DNA of 21,172 nt from Bacillota bacterium (GTDB lineage: Bacteria > Bacillota_E > Symbiobacteriia > Symbiobacteriales > Symbiobacteriaceae): NCBI GenBank assembly GCA_003242675.1, contig QGVE01000034.1, forward strand, positions 1 through 21,172, written 5' to 3'. Both the position numbers and the translations under genes were made by a program. This document shows, one piece after another, positions 8,196 to 18,795 of the stretch (its first letter is position 1; the number at the start of each line of letters is the position of its first letter). The notes under the pieces are model-generated. The model was not told the DNA's origin, made no database searches, and saw only the letters and a program-made list of their open reading frames with translations.

Positions 8196-8228
8196 GGTCC
8201 GTGTGCCTCCCCCTTGCTCGAATCGAAA

Positions 8229-8311
8229 GCCCCGCCCCCGGCAGGCCGGGCGCGTGCGCGCCGCCGGCTCTGCCAGGGACGGGGCCTTGCTCGCTCCCCG
8301 CGGTGCCACCC
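8229..8311 (-). terminator. T-box module 2: second antiterminator/terminator
   Basis: The antiterminator can form from CAGGG pairing with CCCTG around the TGGCACC bulge, plus GCGGGG pairing with CCCCGT. The alternative terminator pairs the same GCCCCGTCCCTGGCA arm (from 8285 down) with TGCCGGGGGCGGGGC (ending at 8229). The stem is capped by a GC-rich apical hairpin and followed by TTTCGATT. The two folds share one arm and are mutually exclusive, as in a working T-box switch. It ends 33 bases before the aminotransferase ATG. Confidence 0.8.
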
Positions 8312-8351
8312 TGGTTGGCTGCCGGAGCCCCGCGCCGCGCCCGGCCGCCGG

Positions 8352-8411
8352 AAACAGAACACTCCCGCCCCTGCCGCCAGGGACGGGAGCTTCACTCCCG
8401 CGGTGCCACCC
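8352..8411 (-). terminator. T-box module 1: first antiterminator/terminator
   Basis: The T-box GGGTGGCACCGCGGG is followed by GCTCCCGTCCCTG, which can pair in either of two ways. In the antiterminator, GCGGGAG pairs with CTCCCGT. In the terminator, CTCCCGTCCCTG pairs with CAGGGGCGGGAG around a GCGG loop (8390-8361), followed by the weakly T-rich tail GTTCTGTTT. It lies directly after the stem III-like region, which is the normal place for the decision hairpin. Confidence 0.85.
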
Positions 8412-8610
8412 GGACGTTGGCGCCGGCGCTGCCGGCCGCCCACTCGCCTCGGCGATAACGGGCCGAACCCGACCGGGTCATCCCCGGACCCTCGGGGGGC
8501 GGAACGGATTCCACGGCCACCGGCTTGCACCGCCCGCCGGCTCTCTGCAGACCGCTGCGGAACCCTTTTTCCCCCGTCATGGGGCGCGGTTTGGCTGGAG
8601 TTTGGGAAGG

Positions 8611-8639
8611 AGTATATCACCGGTTTTCACAAGATGCAA
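8611..8639 (-). promoter_or_regulatory. Promoter of the T-box / serine operon
   Basis: On the minus strand TTGCAT (8639-8634) and TATACT (8616-8611) are separated by exactly 17 bases. Transcription would begin near 8604, just ahead of T-box stem I. It sits in the spacer after gyrA and gives the serine operon its own start. Confidence 0.8.
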
Positions 8640-8649
8640 CCGTCTCTGG

Positions 8650-8673
8650 AAAAAATCCTTCCTTCGAAGGAGG
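8650..8673 (-). terminator. Possible weak terminator after gyrA
   Basis: About 10 bases after the gyrA stop the minus strand reads CCTCCTTCGAAGGAAGG and then T6. The stem is short and imperfect but the T-tract is clear. It sits between gyrA and the promoter of the next operon, which is where a terminator is expected. Confidence 0.45.
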
Positions 8674-8681
8674 CCGCCGGG

Positions 8682-11123
<2,442 letters not shown>

Positions 11124-11156
11124 AAGCTTGTCCTCCTAAGCGGGGAGTTCCGGCTC

Positions 11157-13145
<1,989 letters not shown>

Positions 13146-13158
13146 TCACATCAGACCA

Positions 13159-13187
13159 ATCCTATCACACTGCAAGAGTTATCACAA
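13159..13187 (-). promoter_or_regulatory. Promoter of gyrB-gyrA
   Basis: TTGTGA (13187-13182) and TAGGAT (13164-13159) are separated by exactly 17 bases on the minus strand. The -35 element overlaps the remB stop codon. TGTGATA occurs twice, once over each promoter element, which could be a small operator or chance. Confidence 0.6.
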
Positions 13188-13463
13188 GTGACAGACTCCG
13201 TCGGAGAGGGCCTGCCCGAAGGGCGCGCCGAACTCGCTGCGCCGCTTCAGGGTCGCCGCGGAGATGGGCGAGAGGATCCCGCCGCTGTCGGTGAGCACCA
13301 GGCTCCGCGGCTCGCCGCCCTCGACCTGGATGAGCCGGTTCTCGCGCTTCAGTCTCTCCAGGAGTTCCTCGGTCGCCCCGCCCTTCCGGACGGTGCGCAG
13401 ATTCACGATCGCGATGACCTGCCGGAGCGAAACCACCACGTCAGCGCCCACGTGGAGGTACAT
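13182..13463 (-). CDS. remB: RemB-like extracellular matrix regulator (DUF370 family)
   Basis: This is a small protein of the RemA/RemB (DUF370) family; in Bacillus, RemA is a DNA-binding activator of biofilm matrix genes and RemB is its paralogue next to recF. The 93-residue protein begins MYLHVGADVVVSLRQVIAIV and contains SLVLTDSGGILSPISAATL near residues 60-77, both typical of the family. ATG 13463 overlaps the recF stop by one base (TGATG), so translation is probably coupled to recF. An upstream in-frame ATG at 13535 is rejected because it lies inside recF and adds unrelated residues. Its position between recF and gyrB is the same as in Bacillus. The role in this organism is inferred from family and position only. 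Confidence 0.9.
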   Translation of the reverse strand: MYLHVGADVVVSLRQVIAIVNLRTVRKGGATEELLERLKRENRLIQVEGGEPRSLVLTDSGGILSPISAATLKRRSEFGAPFGQALSDGVCHL

Positions 13464-14590
13464 CAGCCCAACCCCCTGTCGTCGAGGACTACGGTTCCCG
13501 CGCGCACGCGGAACAGCCGGTGGTCCTTCGGCCACGTGCGCACCATCAGGTCTTCCAGGTCCGTGCAGGTGATGAAGCTCTGCACCCCCTCCCGCACCGC
13601 CGAGAGGAGGTAGTGGCGGCGATGGGGGTCGAGCTCGGAGGCGACGTCGTCCAGCAGCAGGAGGGGCGCCTCGCCGATCTCCGCGGTCATGAAGTCCAGC
13701 TCCGCCAGCTTCAAGGCAAGGACGGCCGTGCGCTGCTGCCCCTGCGAGGCGTAAAGGCGCGCGTCGCGCCCGGCGATCCAGAACCCGACGTCGTCCCGGT
13801 GCGGGCCGACCAGGGTCACCTGGCGCCGCAGCTCCTCGCCCCGGACCCGCGCCAGCTCCCGCTCCAGCCGCCGCCGGACGCTCTCCAGGTCCGCCGCCCC
13901 GTCCTCGCCGAGGCCCTGGCTCTGGTACTCCAGCACCAGGTCCTCCCGCCCCTCAGACAGCATCCGGTGGTAGCGGGACGCGATCGGCGAGAGCCGGCGG
14001 ACCGCCTCCGCGCGCCGGACGACCAGCTGGGCGCCGGTCTCCACCAGCTGCTGGTCGTAGACGGCCAGCAGCCCCTGGTCCAGAGCCGGCTGCTTCAGGA
14101 GCGAGTTGCGCTGCTGGAGCAGCCGGTTGTAGGCCATGAGGTGGTGCAGGTACGTCTGGGAAATCTGCGAGAGCTCCAGGTCCAGGAAGCGGCGGCGGCC
14201 GGCGGGCGGGCCCTTCAGGAGCTGCAGGTCGTCCGGCGAGAACAGCACCACCGCCAGGCTGCCGACGAGCTTGGCGATCTTCTTTTCGGCGATGCCGTTG
14301 ATCTTGAGCTGCTTGCGGGTCGCCGCGCCCAGGCGCAGTTCCAGGTCGATCGTGCCCGTCCTGCGCACCACCGAGGCGCGCGCCAGGAGCTCCTCCTCCC
14401 CCTCCTTCACCATGTCGAGGTCGCGGGAGGTGCGGTGGCTCCGGCCGGTCGCCAGGAAGTGGATCGCCTCCAGCAGGTTGGTCTTCCCCTGCGCGTTGTC
14501 GCCGTACAGCACGTTGAGCCCGGGGGAAAACGCGATCGTGAGGGCGTCGTAATTGCGAAATGCGCGCAGCTCCAGCGTGGCGAGGTGCAC
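13463..14590 (-). CDS. recF: DNA replication and repair protein RecF
   Basis: This SMC-like ABC ATPase helps load RecA at single-stranded gaps in the RecFOR pathway. The 375-residue protein has Walker A GDNAQGKT (30-37), the RecF-type GPHRDD (262-267), the ABC signature SQGQQR (282-287) and Walker B LLLLDDVASELD (310-321). GTG 14590 is the start: GGGGAG lies about 5 bases upstream, it comes 2 bases after the yaaA stop, and the protein then begins VHLATLELRAFRNY, matching the family N-terminus. A longer frame from 14761 would run back through yaaA and is rejected. It ends in a one-base overlap with remB. The order dnaN-yaaA-recF-remB-gyrB is that of Bacillus, and the packing implies one operon from dnaA or dnaN. 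Confidence 0.97.
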   Translation of the reverse strand: MHLATLELRAFRNYDALTIAFSPGLNVLYGDNAQGKTNLLEAIHFLATGRSHRTSRDLDMVKEGEEELLARASVVRRTGTIDLELRLGAATRKQLKINGIAEKKIAKLVGSLAVVLFSPDDLQLLKGPPAGRRRFLDLELSQISQTYLHHLMAYNRLLQQRNSLLKQPALDQGLLAVYDQQLVETGAQLVVRRAEAVRRLSPIASRYHRMLSEGREDLVLEYQSQGLGEDGAADLESVRRRLERELARVRGEELRRQVTLVGPHRDDVGFWIAGRDARLYASQGQQRTAVLALKLAELDFMTAEIGEAPLLLLDDVASELDPHRRHYLLSAVREGVQSFITCTDLEDLMVRTWPKDHRLFRVRAGTVVLDDRGLG

Positions 14591-14592
14591 CC

Positions 14593-14820
14593 TCACTCCC
14601 CCTCGCGGCGGATGAGCCACTCGCCGCCGCCTTCCAGGCGCACGCGGTCGCCCGGGCGGAGCTTGCGGCCGCGCCGCCGCTCGGGCTCGCCGTTGACCGA
14701 CACCCGGCCCGAGGCGATCAGGGCCTTGGCCTGGCCGCCGGTCTGGACGACGCCCGCCCACTTCAGGAAGGCGTCGAGGGTGATGTACTCGGTGTGGATC
14801 GTCACGATCTCTTCGGCCAT
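14593..14820 (-). CDS. yaaA: S4-domain RNA-binding protein YaaA/RlbA
   Basis: This is a 75-residue protein made almost entirely of one S4 RNA-binding domain. Residues 14-60 include ITLDAFLKWAGVVQTGGQAK and LIASGRVSVNGEPERRRGRK, the two-helix and loop pattern of S4 domains. The Bacillus homologue between dnaN and recF (YaaA, also called RlbA) is linked to ribosome assembly; here that role is inferred from position and family. ATG 14820 is 11 bases after the dnaN stop with AAGGAAG upstream. Its TGA stop is 2 bases before the recF GTG, so translation is likely coupled. The gene is distinct from the unrelated E. coli yaaA, which shares only the name. Confidence 0.92.
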   Translation of the reverse strand: MAEEIVTIHTEYITLDAFLKWAGVVQTGGQAKALIASGRVSVNGEPERRRGRKLRPGDRVRLEGGGEWLIRREGE

Positions 14821-14831
14821 GGCAGGCTTCC

Positions 14832-15938
14832 TTACAGCGTGATGAGCGGCAGCACGACGTAGAGGAACTGGCTGCTGTCCGCGGGGATGAGGCGGGCGGG
14901 GTTGCGGCTGCCCGAGCACTGGAAGCGGAACTGCTTCTCCTCCAGCACCTTCAGGAAGTCCAGCAGGTACCGCGCGTTGAATCCGATGTCCAGCGGGTCG
15001 CCCGTCATGCTGCTCACGGGCAGCTCCTCATAGACCTGGCCGACCTCGGGCGTGTTGGCGGTGATGGTCACCTTGTCGGGCTGGAAGCTGAGCTTGACGG
15101 CGCCGTCGCGCGTGATCAGGGTCGCCCGCTCCAGGGCCTCCATGAACTCCGCGCCGGGCAGGACCGCCTCGGTGGGGTAGGTCTGGGGCACCAGCCGCAT
15201 GACGTCGGGATACTGCCCCTCCAGGAGGCGGGAGATGACCCGCACGGTCCCGAGGTCGAAGAAGATCTGGTTGGCCGTGACGGCCACGCTCACCGTGCTC
15301 TCCTCCTCGCCGGTGAGCAGCCGGGTCAGCTCGCTCAGCGACCGGCTGGGGATGATGACGGAGAAGCTGTGGCCCTGCGGGTTTTCCGCGGCGGCCTCGG
15401 CGTAGGCGATGCGGATGCCGTCCGTGGCCGTGCCGGTGAGGAGGCCTTCCCGCAGCTTGAAGAGCACGCCGGTCAGCCAGGGCTTGGACTCGTCATGGCC
15501 GGCGGCGAAGGTGGTCTGCCGCAGGAGATTCCGCAATAGACTCTGTTTGACGGTGAACGCCGACGCCCCGTCCACGTCGGGGAGGGTGGGGAACTGATCG
15601 GCGGCGAAGCCGTGGATCACGTACTGGGAGCGGCCCCAGCGCACGGTGGCGACGTGGTTGTGGTAGTCGACGGAGAGCTCGATATTTCCATAAGGAATGC
15701 GGCGGATGAGGTCGGCGAAGTAGCGGGCCGGAAGCACGATCTCGCCCTCGGCGATGACCTGGCAGGGCGTGACGGCCTCGATGGCCAGCTCCATGTCGGT
15801 CGCGCGGATGGTGAGCTTGCCGCCGCGGGCGGAGAGATAGACGCCGGAAAGCACGGGGATCGTGTTCTTGGTGGAGACGGCCCGGGCAACCGTGGCCAGC
15901 GTTGCGTTCAGGCCCTCCTGTTCGATCAGGATCTTCAC
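14832..15938 (-). CDS. dnaN: DNA polymerase III subunit beta (sliding clamp)
   Basis: This protein forms the dimeric ring that holds DNA polymerase III on DNA and is loaded by the DnaX-containing clamp loader. The 368-residue length is typical. It begins MKILIEQEGLNATLATVARAV, has KNTIPVLSGVYLSA near residues 24-37, TATDGIRIAYAE in the middle domain, SRLLEGQYPDV near 238-248, and a C-terminus of SSQFLYVVLPLITL. That C-terminus is a slightly extended version of the usual YLILPVR-type ending that forms the protein-binding pocket. GTG 15938 is the start, with GAGGGAGGG about 6 bases upstream. It follows dnaA by 214 bases holding DnaA-box-like sites. The S4 gene follows after 11 bases. Confidence 0.98.
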   Translation of the reverse strand: MKILIEQEGLNATLATVARAVSTKNTIPVLSGVYLSARGGKLTIRATDMELAIEAVTPCQVIAEGEIVLPARYFADLIRRIPYGNIELSVDYHNHVATVRWGRSQYVIHGFAADQFPTLPDVDGASAFTVKQSLLRNLLRQTTFAAGHDESKPWLTGVLFKLREGLLTGTATDGIRIAYAEAAAENPQGHSFSVIIPSRSLSELTRLLTGEEESTVSVAVTANQIFFDLGTVRVISRLLEGQYPDVMRLVPQTYPTEAVLPGAEFMEALERATLITRDGAVKLSFQPDKVTITANTPEVGQVYEELPVSSMTGDPLDIGFNARYLLDFLKVLEEKQFRFQCSGSRNPARLIPADSSQFLYVVLPLITL

Positions 15939-15989
15939 GGAAAGCCCTCCCTCTGGTGGCGCGTTGGGGACTCGCGGCGCCCAACGTAC

Positions 15990-16017
15990 GTGTTAGTAAC
16001 AGAGGTCATTGTGGCAA
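15990..16017 (-). promoter_or_regulatory. Possible dnaN promoter
   Basis: TTGCCA (16017-16012) and TAACAC (15995-15990) are separated by 16 bases on the minus strand. The -10 matches consensus at only three positions, so this is a weak call. A separate dnaN promoter is plausible because two stem-loops follow dnaA. Confidence 0.3.
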
Positions 16018-16062
16018 TGGTCATTGTAGTTGCTGTGGATATGTGGAAAACCCGGTGGATAA
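16004..16062. other. dnaA-dnaN part of oriC: DnaA-box-like cluster and AT-richer direct repeats
   Basis: Three tightly spaced DnaA-box-like sites read TGTGGATAT (16034-16042), TGTGGAAAA (16042-16050) and GGTGGATAA (16054-16062) on the plus strand. They have one, one and one mismatch to TGTGGATAA. Next to them, toward dnaN, is the most AT-rich stretch of the spacer, with the direct repeat GGTCATTGT at 16004-16012 and 16019-16027. In Bacillus the unwinding element lies in the dnaA-dnaN spacer next to DnaA boxes; the same role is inferred here. Confidence 0.65.
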
Positions 16063-16085
16063 CTAGAGCGGCGAGAATCGCGGAG

Positions 16086-16152
16086 CGCGGCAAGTTGTGG
16101 GTATTGCCGCGCGGCGCGTCCACACCGGGCGCGCCGGCTGGGGACGCGCCGC
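16086..16152 (-). other. Two stem-loops directly after the dnaA stop codon
   Basis: GCGGCGCGTCC pairs with GGACGCGCCGC over 11 bp (16152-16111), starting on the base after the TAG of dnaA, with an inner CCGG/CCGG step. It is followed at once by CGCGGCAA / TTGCCGCG, 8 bp (16111-16086), with a 10-base loop. Neither is followed by a T-tract. They may end or slow the dnaA transcript, or bound the DnaA-box cluster. Confidence 0.5.
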
Positions 16153-17529
16153 CTATTCGGCGCGGATGCGCGCGATCAGCTGCTCGATCGTCTGCGCGAA
16201 GGCGGGGTCGCTCTGAATATCCTTCGCGATCTTCTCGCAGGCGTGGATCACCGTCGTGTGGTCGCGGCCGCCGAACTCCTCGCCGATCTTGGGCAGGGAG
16301 CTGTCGGTGAGCTCCCGGGCGAGGTACATCGCGATCTGGCGCGGGTACGCGACGGCCCGGGAGCGGTTGCGCACCTCGAAGTCCTGCATGCGCAGGTTGT
16401 AGTGCTCGGCGACCACCCGCTTGATCGTCTCGATGGTGATCTGCTTCGGCTTCTGCGCCGGCAGGATGTCCTTCAGCGCCTGCACGGCCAGCTCGTAGGT
16501 GATCGGGCACTTCAACATGTGGGCGTAGGCGACCACCCGCGTGAGCGCGCCCTCGAGCTCCCGGATGTTGGTCTCGATGTTGGTCGCGATGTAGTTGGTC
16601 ACCTCGTCGGGCACGTGGATGCCCTCGGTCTGCGCCTTCTTCCGCAGGATCGCCGTGCGGGTCTCCAGGTCCGGCGGCTGGATGTCGCAGATCAGGCCCC
16701 ACTCGAACCGGGAGCGCAGCCGGTCCTCCAGGGTGGGGATCTCCTTCGGCGGCCGGTCGGAGGAGATGACGATCTGCTTGTTGGCCTCGCGGATGGCGTT
16801 GAAGGTATGGTAGAACTCCTCCTGCGTGGCCTCCTTGCCGGCCAGGAACTGGATGTCGTCGATGAGCAGCACATCGACCTTGCGGTAGCGGTTCTGGAAG
16901 GCGGTCGTGGAGCCTTTCTGGATCGCCATGATGAACTCGTTGGTGAACGTCTCCGTGGACACGTACGCGACCTTTGCGGTGGGGTTGTGCTGCAGGACGT
17001 AGTGGCCGATGGCGTGCATCAGGTGGGTCTTGCCGAGCCCGACGCCTCCATAGATGAAGAGCGGATTATAAGTGCGCGCAGGCGCCTCGGCTACGGCAAG
17101 AGCGGCGGCATGGGCGAACCGGTTGCTGTTGCCGACGACGAATGTTTCAAAGGTGTATTTGGGATTGATGTAGCCCAAGAGGCGGGGGGTCTGCTCGCCG
17201 GCTGGCGCGCTGGTCCCGGACGGCAGATCTGCCGCGGTGGCGGCTTCGACGGTTTCCGCCGCCGGATCCTCGATCACGTTCGGGTTGGCGACGAACTTCA
17301 GCTGCATGTTGCGCTTGGTCAGATCGCGCAGGGCCTGGCGCAGCAGCGGCGCGTACCGGGACTCCATGCGGTGTTTGGCGAACTCGCCCTGTACGCCCAC
17401 GATGATCGTGTCTTCCACCACGGCCACCGGACGGGTGCTGCGCACCCAGTTTTCGATGGCCGTCTTGGAGGTATGGCGCTCCAGGTGGTCGATGCACTGC
17501 TGCCATACTTCGGACAAATCTGTCTTCAT
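16153..17529 (-). CDS. dnaA: Chromosomal replication initiator protein DnaA
   Basis: This AAA+ protein binds DnaA boxes at oriC and opens the origin for DnaB loading. The 458-residue protein has the N-terminal interaction domain (1-80), a short variable linker (about 85-115), the AAA+ core with Walker A GGVGLGKT (161-168), Walker B LLIDDIQ (221-227) and an arginine finger in LRSRFEWG (R274). The C-terminal DNA-binding domain carries the DnaA signature [11 protein letters not shown] (420-430). ATG 17529 has GAGGGGGG about 10 bases upstream and the protein begins [17 protein letters not shown], as expected. A promoter about 150 bases upstream leaves a long leader holding several DnaA-box-like sites, which implies autoregulation. 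It is followed by two stem-loops and the oriC half before dnaN. Confidence 0.98.
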   Translation of the reverse strand: MKTDLSEVWQQCIDHLERHTSKTAIENWVRSTRPVAVVEDTIIVGVQGEFAKHRMESRYAPLLRQALRDLTKRNMQLKFVANPNVIEDPAAETVEAATAADLPSGTSAPAGEQTPRLLGYINPKYTFETFVVGNSNRFAHAAALAVAEAPARTYNPLFIYGGVGLGKTHLMHAIGHYVLQHNPTAKVAYVSTETFTNEFIMAIQKGSTTAFQNRYRKVDVLLIDDIQFLAGKEATQEEFYHTFNAIREANKQIVISSDRPPKEIPTLEDRLRSRFEWGLICDIQPPDLETRTAILRKKAQTEGIHVPDEVTNYIATNIETNIRELEGALTRVVAYAHMLKCPITYELAVQALKDILPAQKPKQITIETIKRVVAEHYNLRMQDFEVRNRSRAVAYPRQIAMYLARELTDSSLPKIGEEFGGRDHTTVIHACEKIAKDIQSDPAFAQTIEQLIARIRAE

Positions 17530-17578
17530 ACTGCAGCGGCCCCCCTCGGTACGGAAATATCGCCGGCACGACCACGGG

Positions 17579-17851
17579 GTATCAACAGCTTATACACAGC
17601 CTTGTCCACAACTTGTGCATAAAAAGATGTGAGCCGTGCCAACCCCCGCGACGCGAGGGTGGACGGGCTTGACTAGATCATACCAAAGCGCGGGAAAGTT
17701 ATCAACAAGCTCCGGAGGGGATATCCCCCTTTTCTGCTCTCTGCTGGGGAAAAGCATAGAATCACTCGGGATAACTCGTTCTCACACGTGGATATTCTGT
17801 GAATCGTAATCCACAGGGCTGCGTGTCTGGGGATGAGCTGTGTGTGGAAAC
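17579..17851. other. Replication origin (oriC), rpmH-dnaA spacer with DnaA-box-like cluster
   Basis: The 432-base space between dnaA and rpmH holds no gene. I see DnaA-box-like sites (consensus TTATCCACA or its complement) at 17579-17587 (GTATCAACA), 17590-17598 (TTATACACA), 17602-17610 (TTGTCCACA), 17614-17622 (TGTGCATAA), 17699-17707 (TTATCAACA), 17787-17795 (CGTGGATAT), 17807-17815 (TAATCCACA) and 17843-17851 (TGTGGAAAC). Each has one or two mismatches and none is perfect. Strand direction of all genes diverges here, as expected at an origin. A GGGGATATCCCC palindrome lies near 17717-17728. Confidence 0.85.
17677..17705 (-). promoter_or_regulatory. Promoter of dnaA
   Basis: TTGATA (17705-17700) and TATGAT (17682-17677) are separated by exactly 17 bases on the minus strand, close to consensus. 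The -35 element lies within the DnaA-box-like site TTATCAACA (17699-17707 on the plus strand), so DnaA binding there could repress its own gene. Confidence 0.75.
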
Positions 17852-17889
17852 TGGGGACGATCCGCGGCGCGGCGCAGCCACGATCTGGC

Positions 17890-17919
17890 TTGACGGGCAG
17901 GACCTGACTCCGGTATAAT
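17890..17919 (+). promoter_or_regulatory. Promoter of rpmH
   Basis: TTGACG (17890-17895) and a perfect TATAAT (17914-17919) are separated by 18 bases. Transcription would start near 17926, about 35 bases before the rpmH start codon. It is the best consensus promoter in the window, as expected for a ribosomal protein gene. Confidence 0.85.
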
Positions 17920-17961
17920 CCGCGTGTGTCTTTTTGCGGGCCGTTCTAGGGGGTGTTCCTG

Positions 17962-18096
17962 TTGAAGCGCACGTTCCAGCCGCACAACGTATCCCGCAAG
18001 CGGACTCACGGGTTCCTGCGCCGCATGAAGACTCGTGGCGGCCGCAAGGTCTTGAAGGCCCGGCGCCTGAAGGGTCGGAAGCGCCTTACCGTATAA
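17962..18096 (+). CDS. rpmH: 50S ribosomal protein L34
   Basis: This is a small basic protein of the large ribosomal subunit. The 44-residue protein begins [18 protein letters not shown] and ends GRKRLTV, which is the full usual length and pattern of L34. The start codon is TTG at 17962, chosen because AGGGGG lies 8 bases upstream and it gives the conserved N-terminus; a GTG nine bases further upstream would leave no room for a ribosome site. It is the first gene of the right arm, behind a strong promoter and followed at once by a terminator hairpin. The rpmH-rnpA order next to dnaA is conserved widely in bacteria. Confidence 0.97.
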   Translation: MKRTFQPHNVSRKRTHGFLRRMKTRGGRKVLKARRLKGRKRLTV

Positions 18097-18129
18097 GCCG
18101 CGACGGCCTCCCGTCGTGGCTCTTTTTCC
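18097..18129 (+). terminator. Terminator/attenuator between rpmH and rnpA
   Basis: GCCGCGACGG pairs with CCGTCGTGGC over 10 bp (one G-U) around the loop CCTC, followed by TCTTTTT. It starts on the base after the rpmH stop. It would reduce transcription into rnpA, fitting the much higher need for L34 than for the RNase P protein. Confidence 0.85.
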
Positions 18130-18189
18130 ATAAGGGGAGCGGAGGGAGAGGGAACGGCCGGTCCTCCGGCGAATCCTCTTCCGACACGG

Positions 18190-18537
18190 ATGAAGAAGGC
18201 TTATCGGCTGAAGTCGCGGCTGGCATTTCAAGCGGTATACGCACAGGGGCGTTCCGTGTCCAACCGGGTGGCGGTCGTCTACGCGCTGAAACAGCAGGCG
18301 GGAACGCCCACCCGGGTCGGCTTCGCGGCGGGGCGGCGGCTCGGCAAGGCCGTCGTGCGCAACCGGGCGAAGCGGCGGGTGCGGGAGGCCGTGCGCCTCC
18401 TCTGGCCCCGGATCCGGCAGGGGTATCACATCGTGGTCATCGCCCGCCAGGCCGCGCTGGACATGCCATTTGCCGAGCTCCGGCAGAAGGTCGAGGAGCT
18501 CTTTGAACGAGCGGGACTGCTGCAGCGGGAAGGATAG
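18190..18537 (+). CDS. rnpA: Ribonuclease P protein component
   Basis: This basic protein cofactor binds the RNase P RNA that removes tRNA 5' leaders. The 115-residue protein begins MKKAYRLKSRLAFQAVYAQG and has the family signature RVGFAAGRRLGKAVVRNRAK followed by RRVREAVR. The length is normal. No good ribosome binding site lies within 15 bases of ATG 18190; a purine-rich GGAGGGAGAGGG lies about 40 bases upstream, with a CCTCC between that could pair with it. I see no clear separate promoter in the 93-base gap after rpmH, so expression probably comes from readthrough of the rpmH terminator. yidD follows after 6 bases. Confidence 0.96.
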   Translation: MKKAYRLKSRLAFQAVYAQGRSVSNRVAVVYALKQQAGTPTRVGFAAGRRLGKAVVRNRAKRRVREAVRLLWPRIRQGYHIVVIARQAALDMPFAELRQKVEELFERAGLLQREG

Positions 18538-18543
18538 ACGGCC

Positions 18544-18756
18544 ATGACGCGTCTTCTGATGATGCTCGTGCGCGCCTACCAGCGGTACCTTTCCCCGCTG
18601 AAGGGTGCGCCGACGTGCCGCTTCACCCCTTCCTGTTCCCAATACGCGTATGAGGCGCTGGCCAAGTACGGCGCCCTGAAGGGCACCTGGCTCGCGGCGC
18701 GCCGGGTGCTCCGCTGCCATCCTTTCCACCCGGGCGGGTACGACCCCGTCCCCTAG
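18544..18756 (+). CDS. yidD: Membrane protein insertion efficiency factor YidD
   Basis: This small membrane-associated protein assists YidC-dependent insertion. The 70-residue protein carries the family pattern: [14 protein letters not shown] (8-21), the cysteine motif [15 protein letters not shown] (25-39) and [14 protein letters not shown] at the C-terminus. The N-terminal helix is amphipathic rather than a clear membrane span. ATG 18544 is 6 bases after the rnpA stop, with GGAAGGA upstream overlapping the end of rnpA, so the two are probably translated together. Its position between rnpA and yidC is the usual one. It is complete and of normal length. Confidence 0.95.
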   Translation: MTRLLMMLVRAYQRYLSPLKGAPTCRFTPSCSQYAYEALAKYGALKGTWLAARRVLRCHPFHPGGYDPVP

Positions 18757-18795
18757 GCTGAGACATCGCGAATCTTCCTGGGAGGTTTCCGTATT

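Larger units (their letters stand above)
8229..8604 (-). promoter_or_regulatory. Serine T-box leader (UCC specifier) with duplicated antiterminator module
   Basis: This untranslated leader senses uncharged tRNA-Ser and controls the aminotransferase-serA-serS operon. Stem I shows AGAGAGCCGG and GGTGCAAGCCGG in its distal part, followed by GGAATCCG. The trinucleotide TCC at 8508-8506 is the likely specifier, a serine codon. CGTTATC near 8460-8454, followed by a GAG-type segment, matches the conserved stem III region. Two copies of GGGTGGCACCGCGG follow, at 8411-8397 and 8311-8297. In both, the base after TGG is C, which would pair with the G73 discriminator of tRNA-Ser. Each copy has its own competing terminator. 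Only one specifier stem is visible, because just 40 bases separate the first terminator tail from the second T-box. Confidence 0.92.

Noticed and set aside
17717..17732. GGGGATATCCCC palindrome followed by CTTTT in the origin
   Set aside because: The stem is only 4-6 bp and no transcript should end there; it may be a chance feature of the origin spacer.
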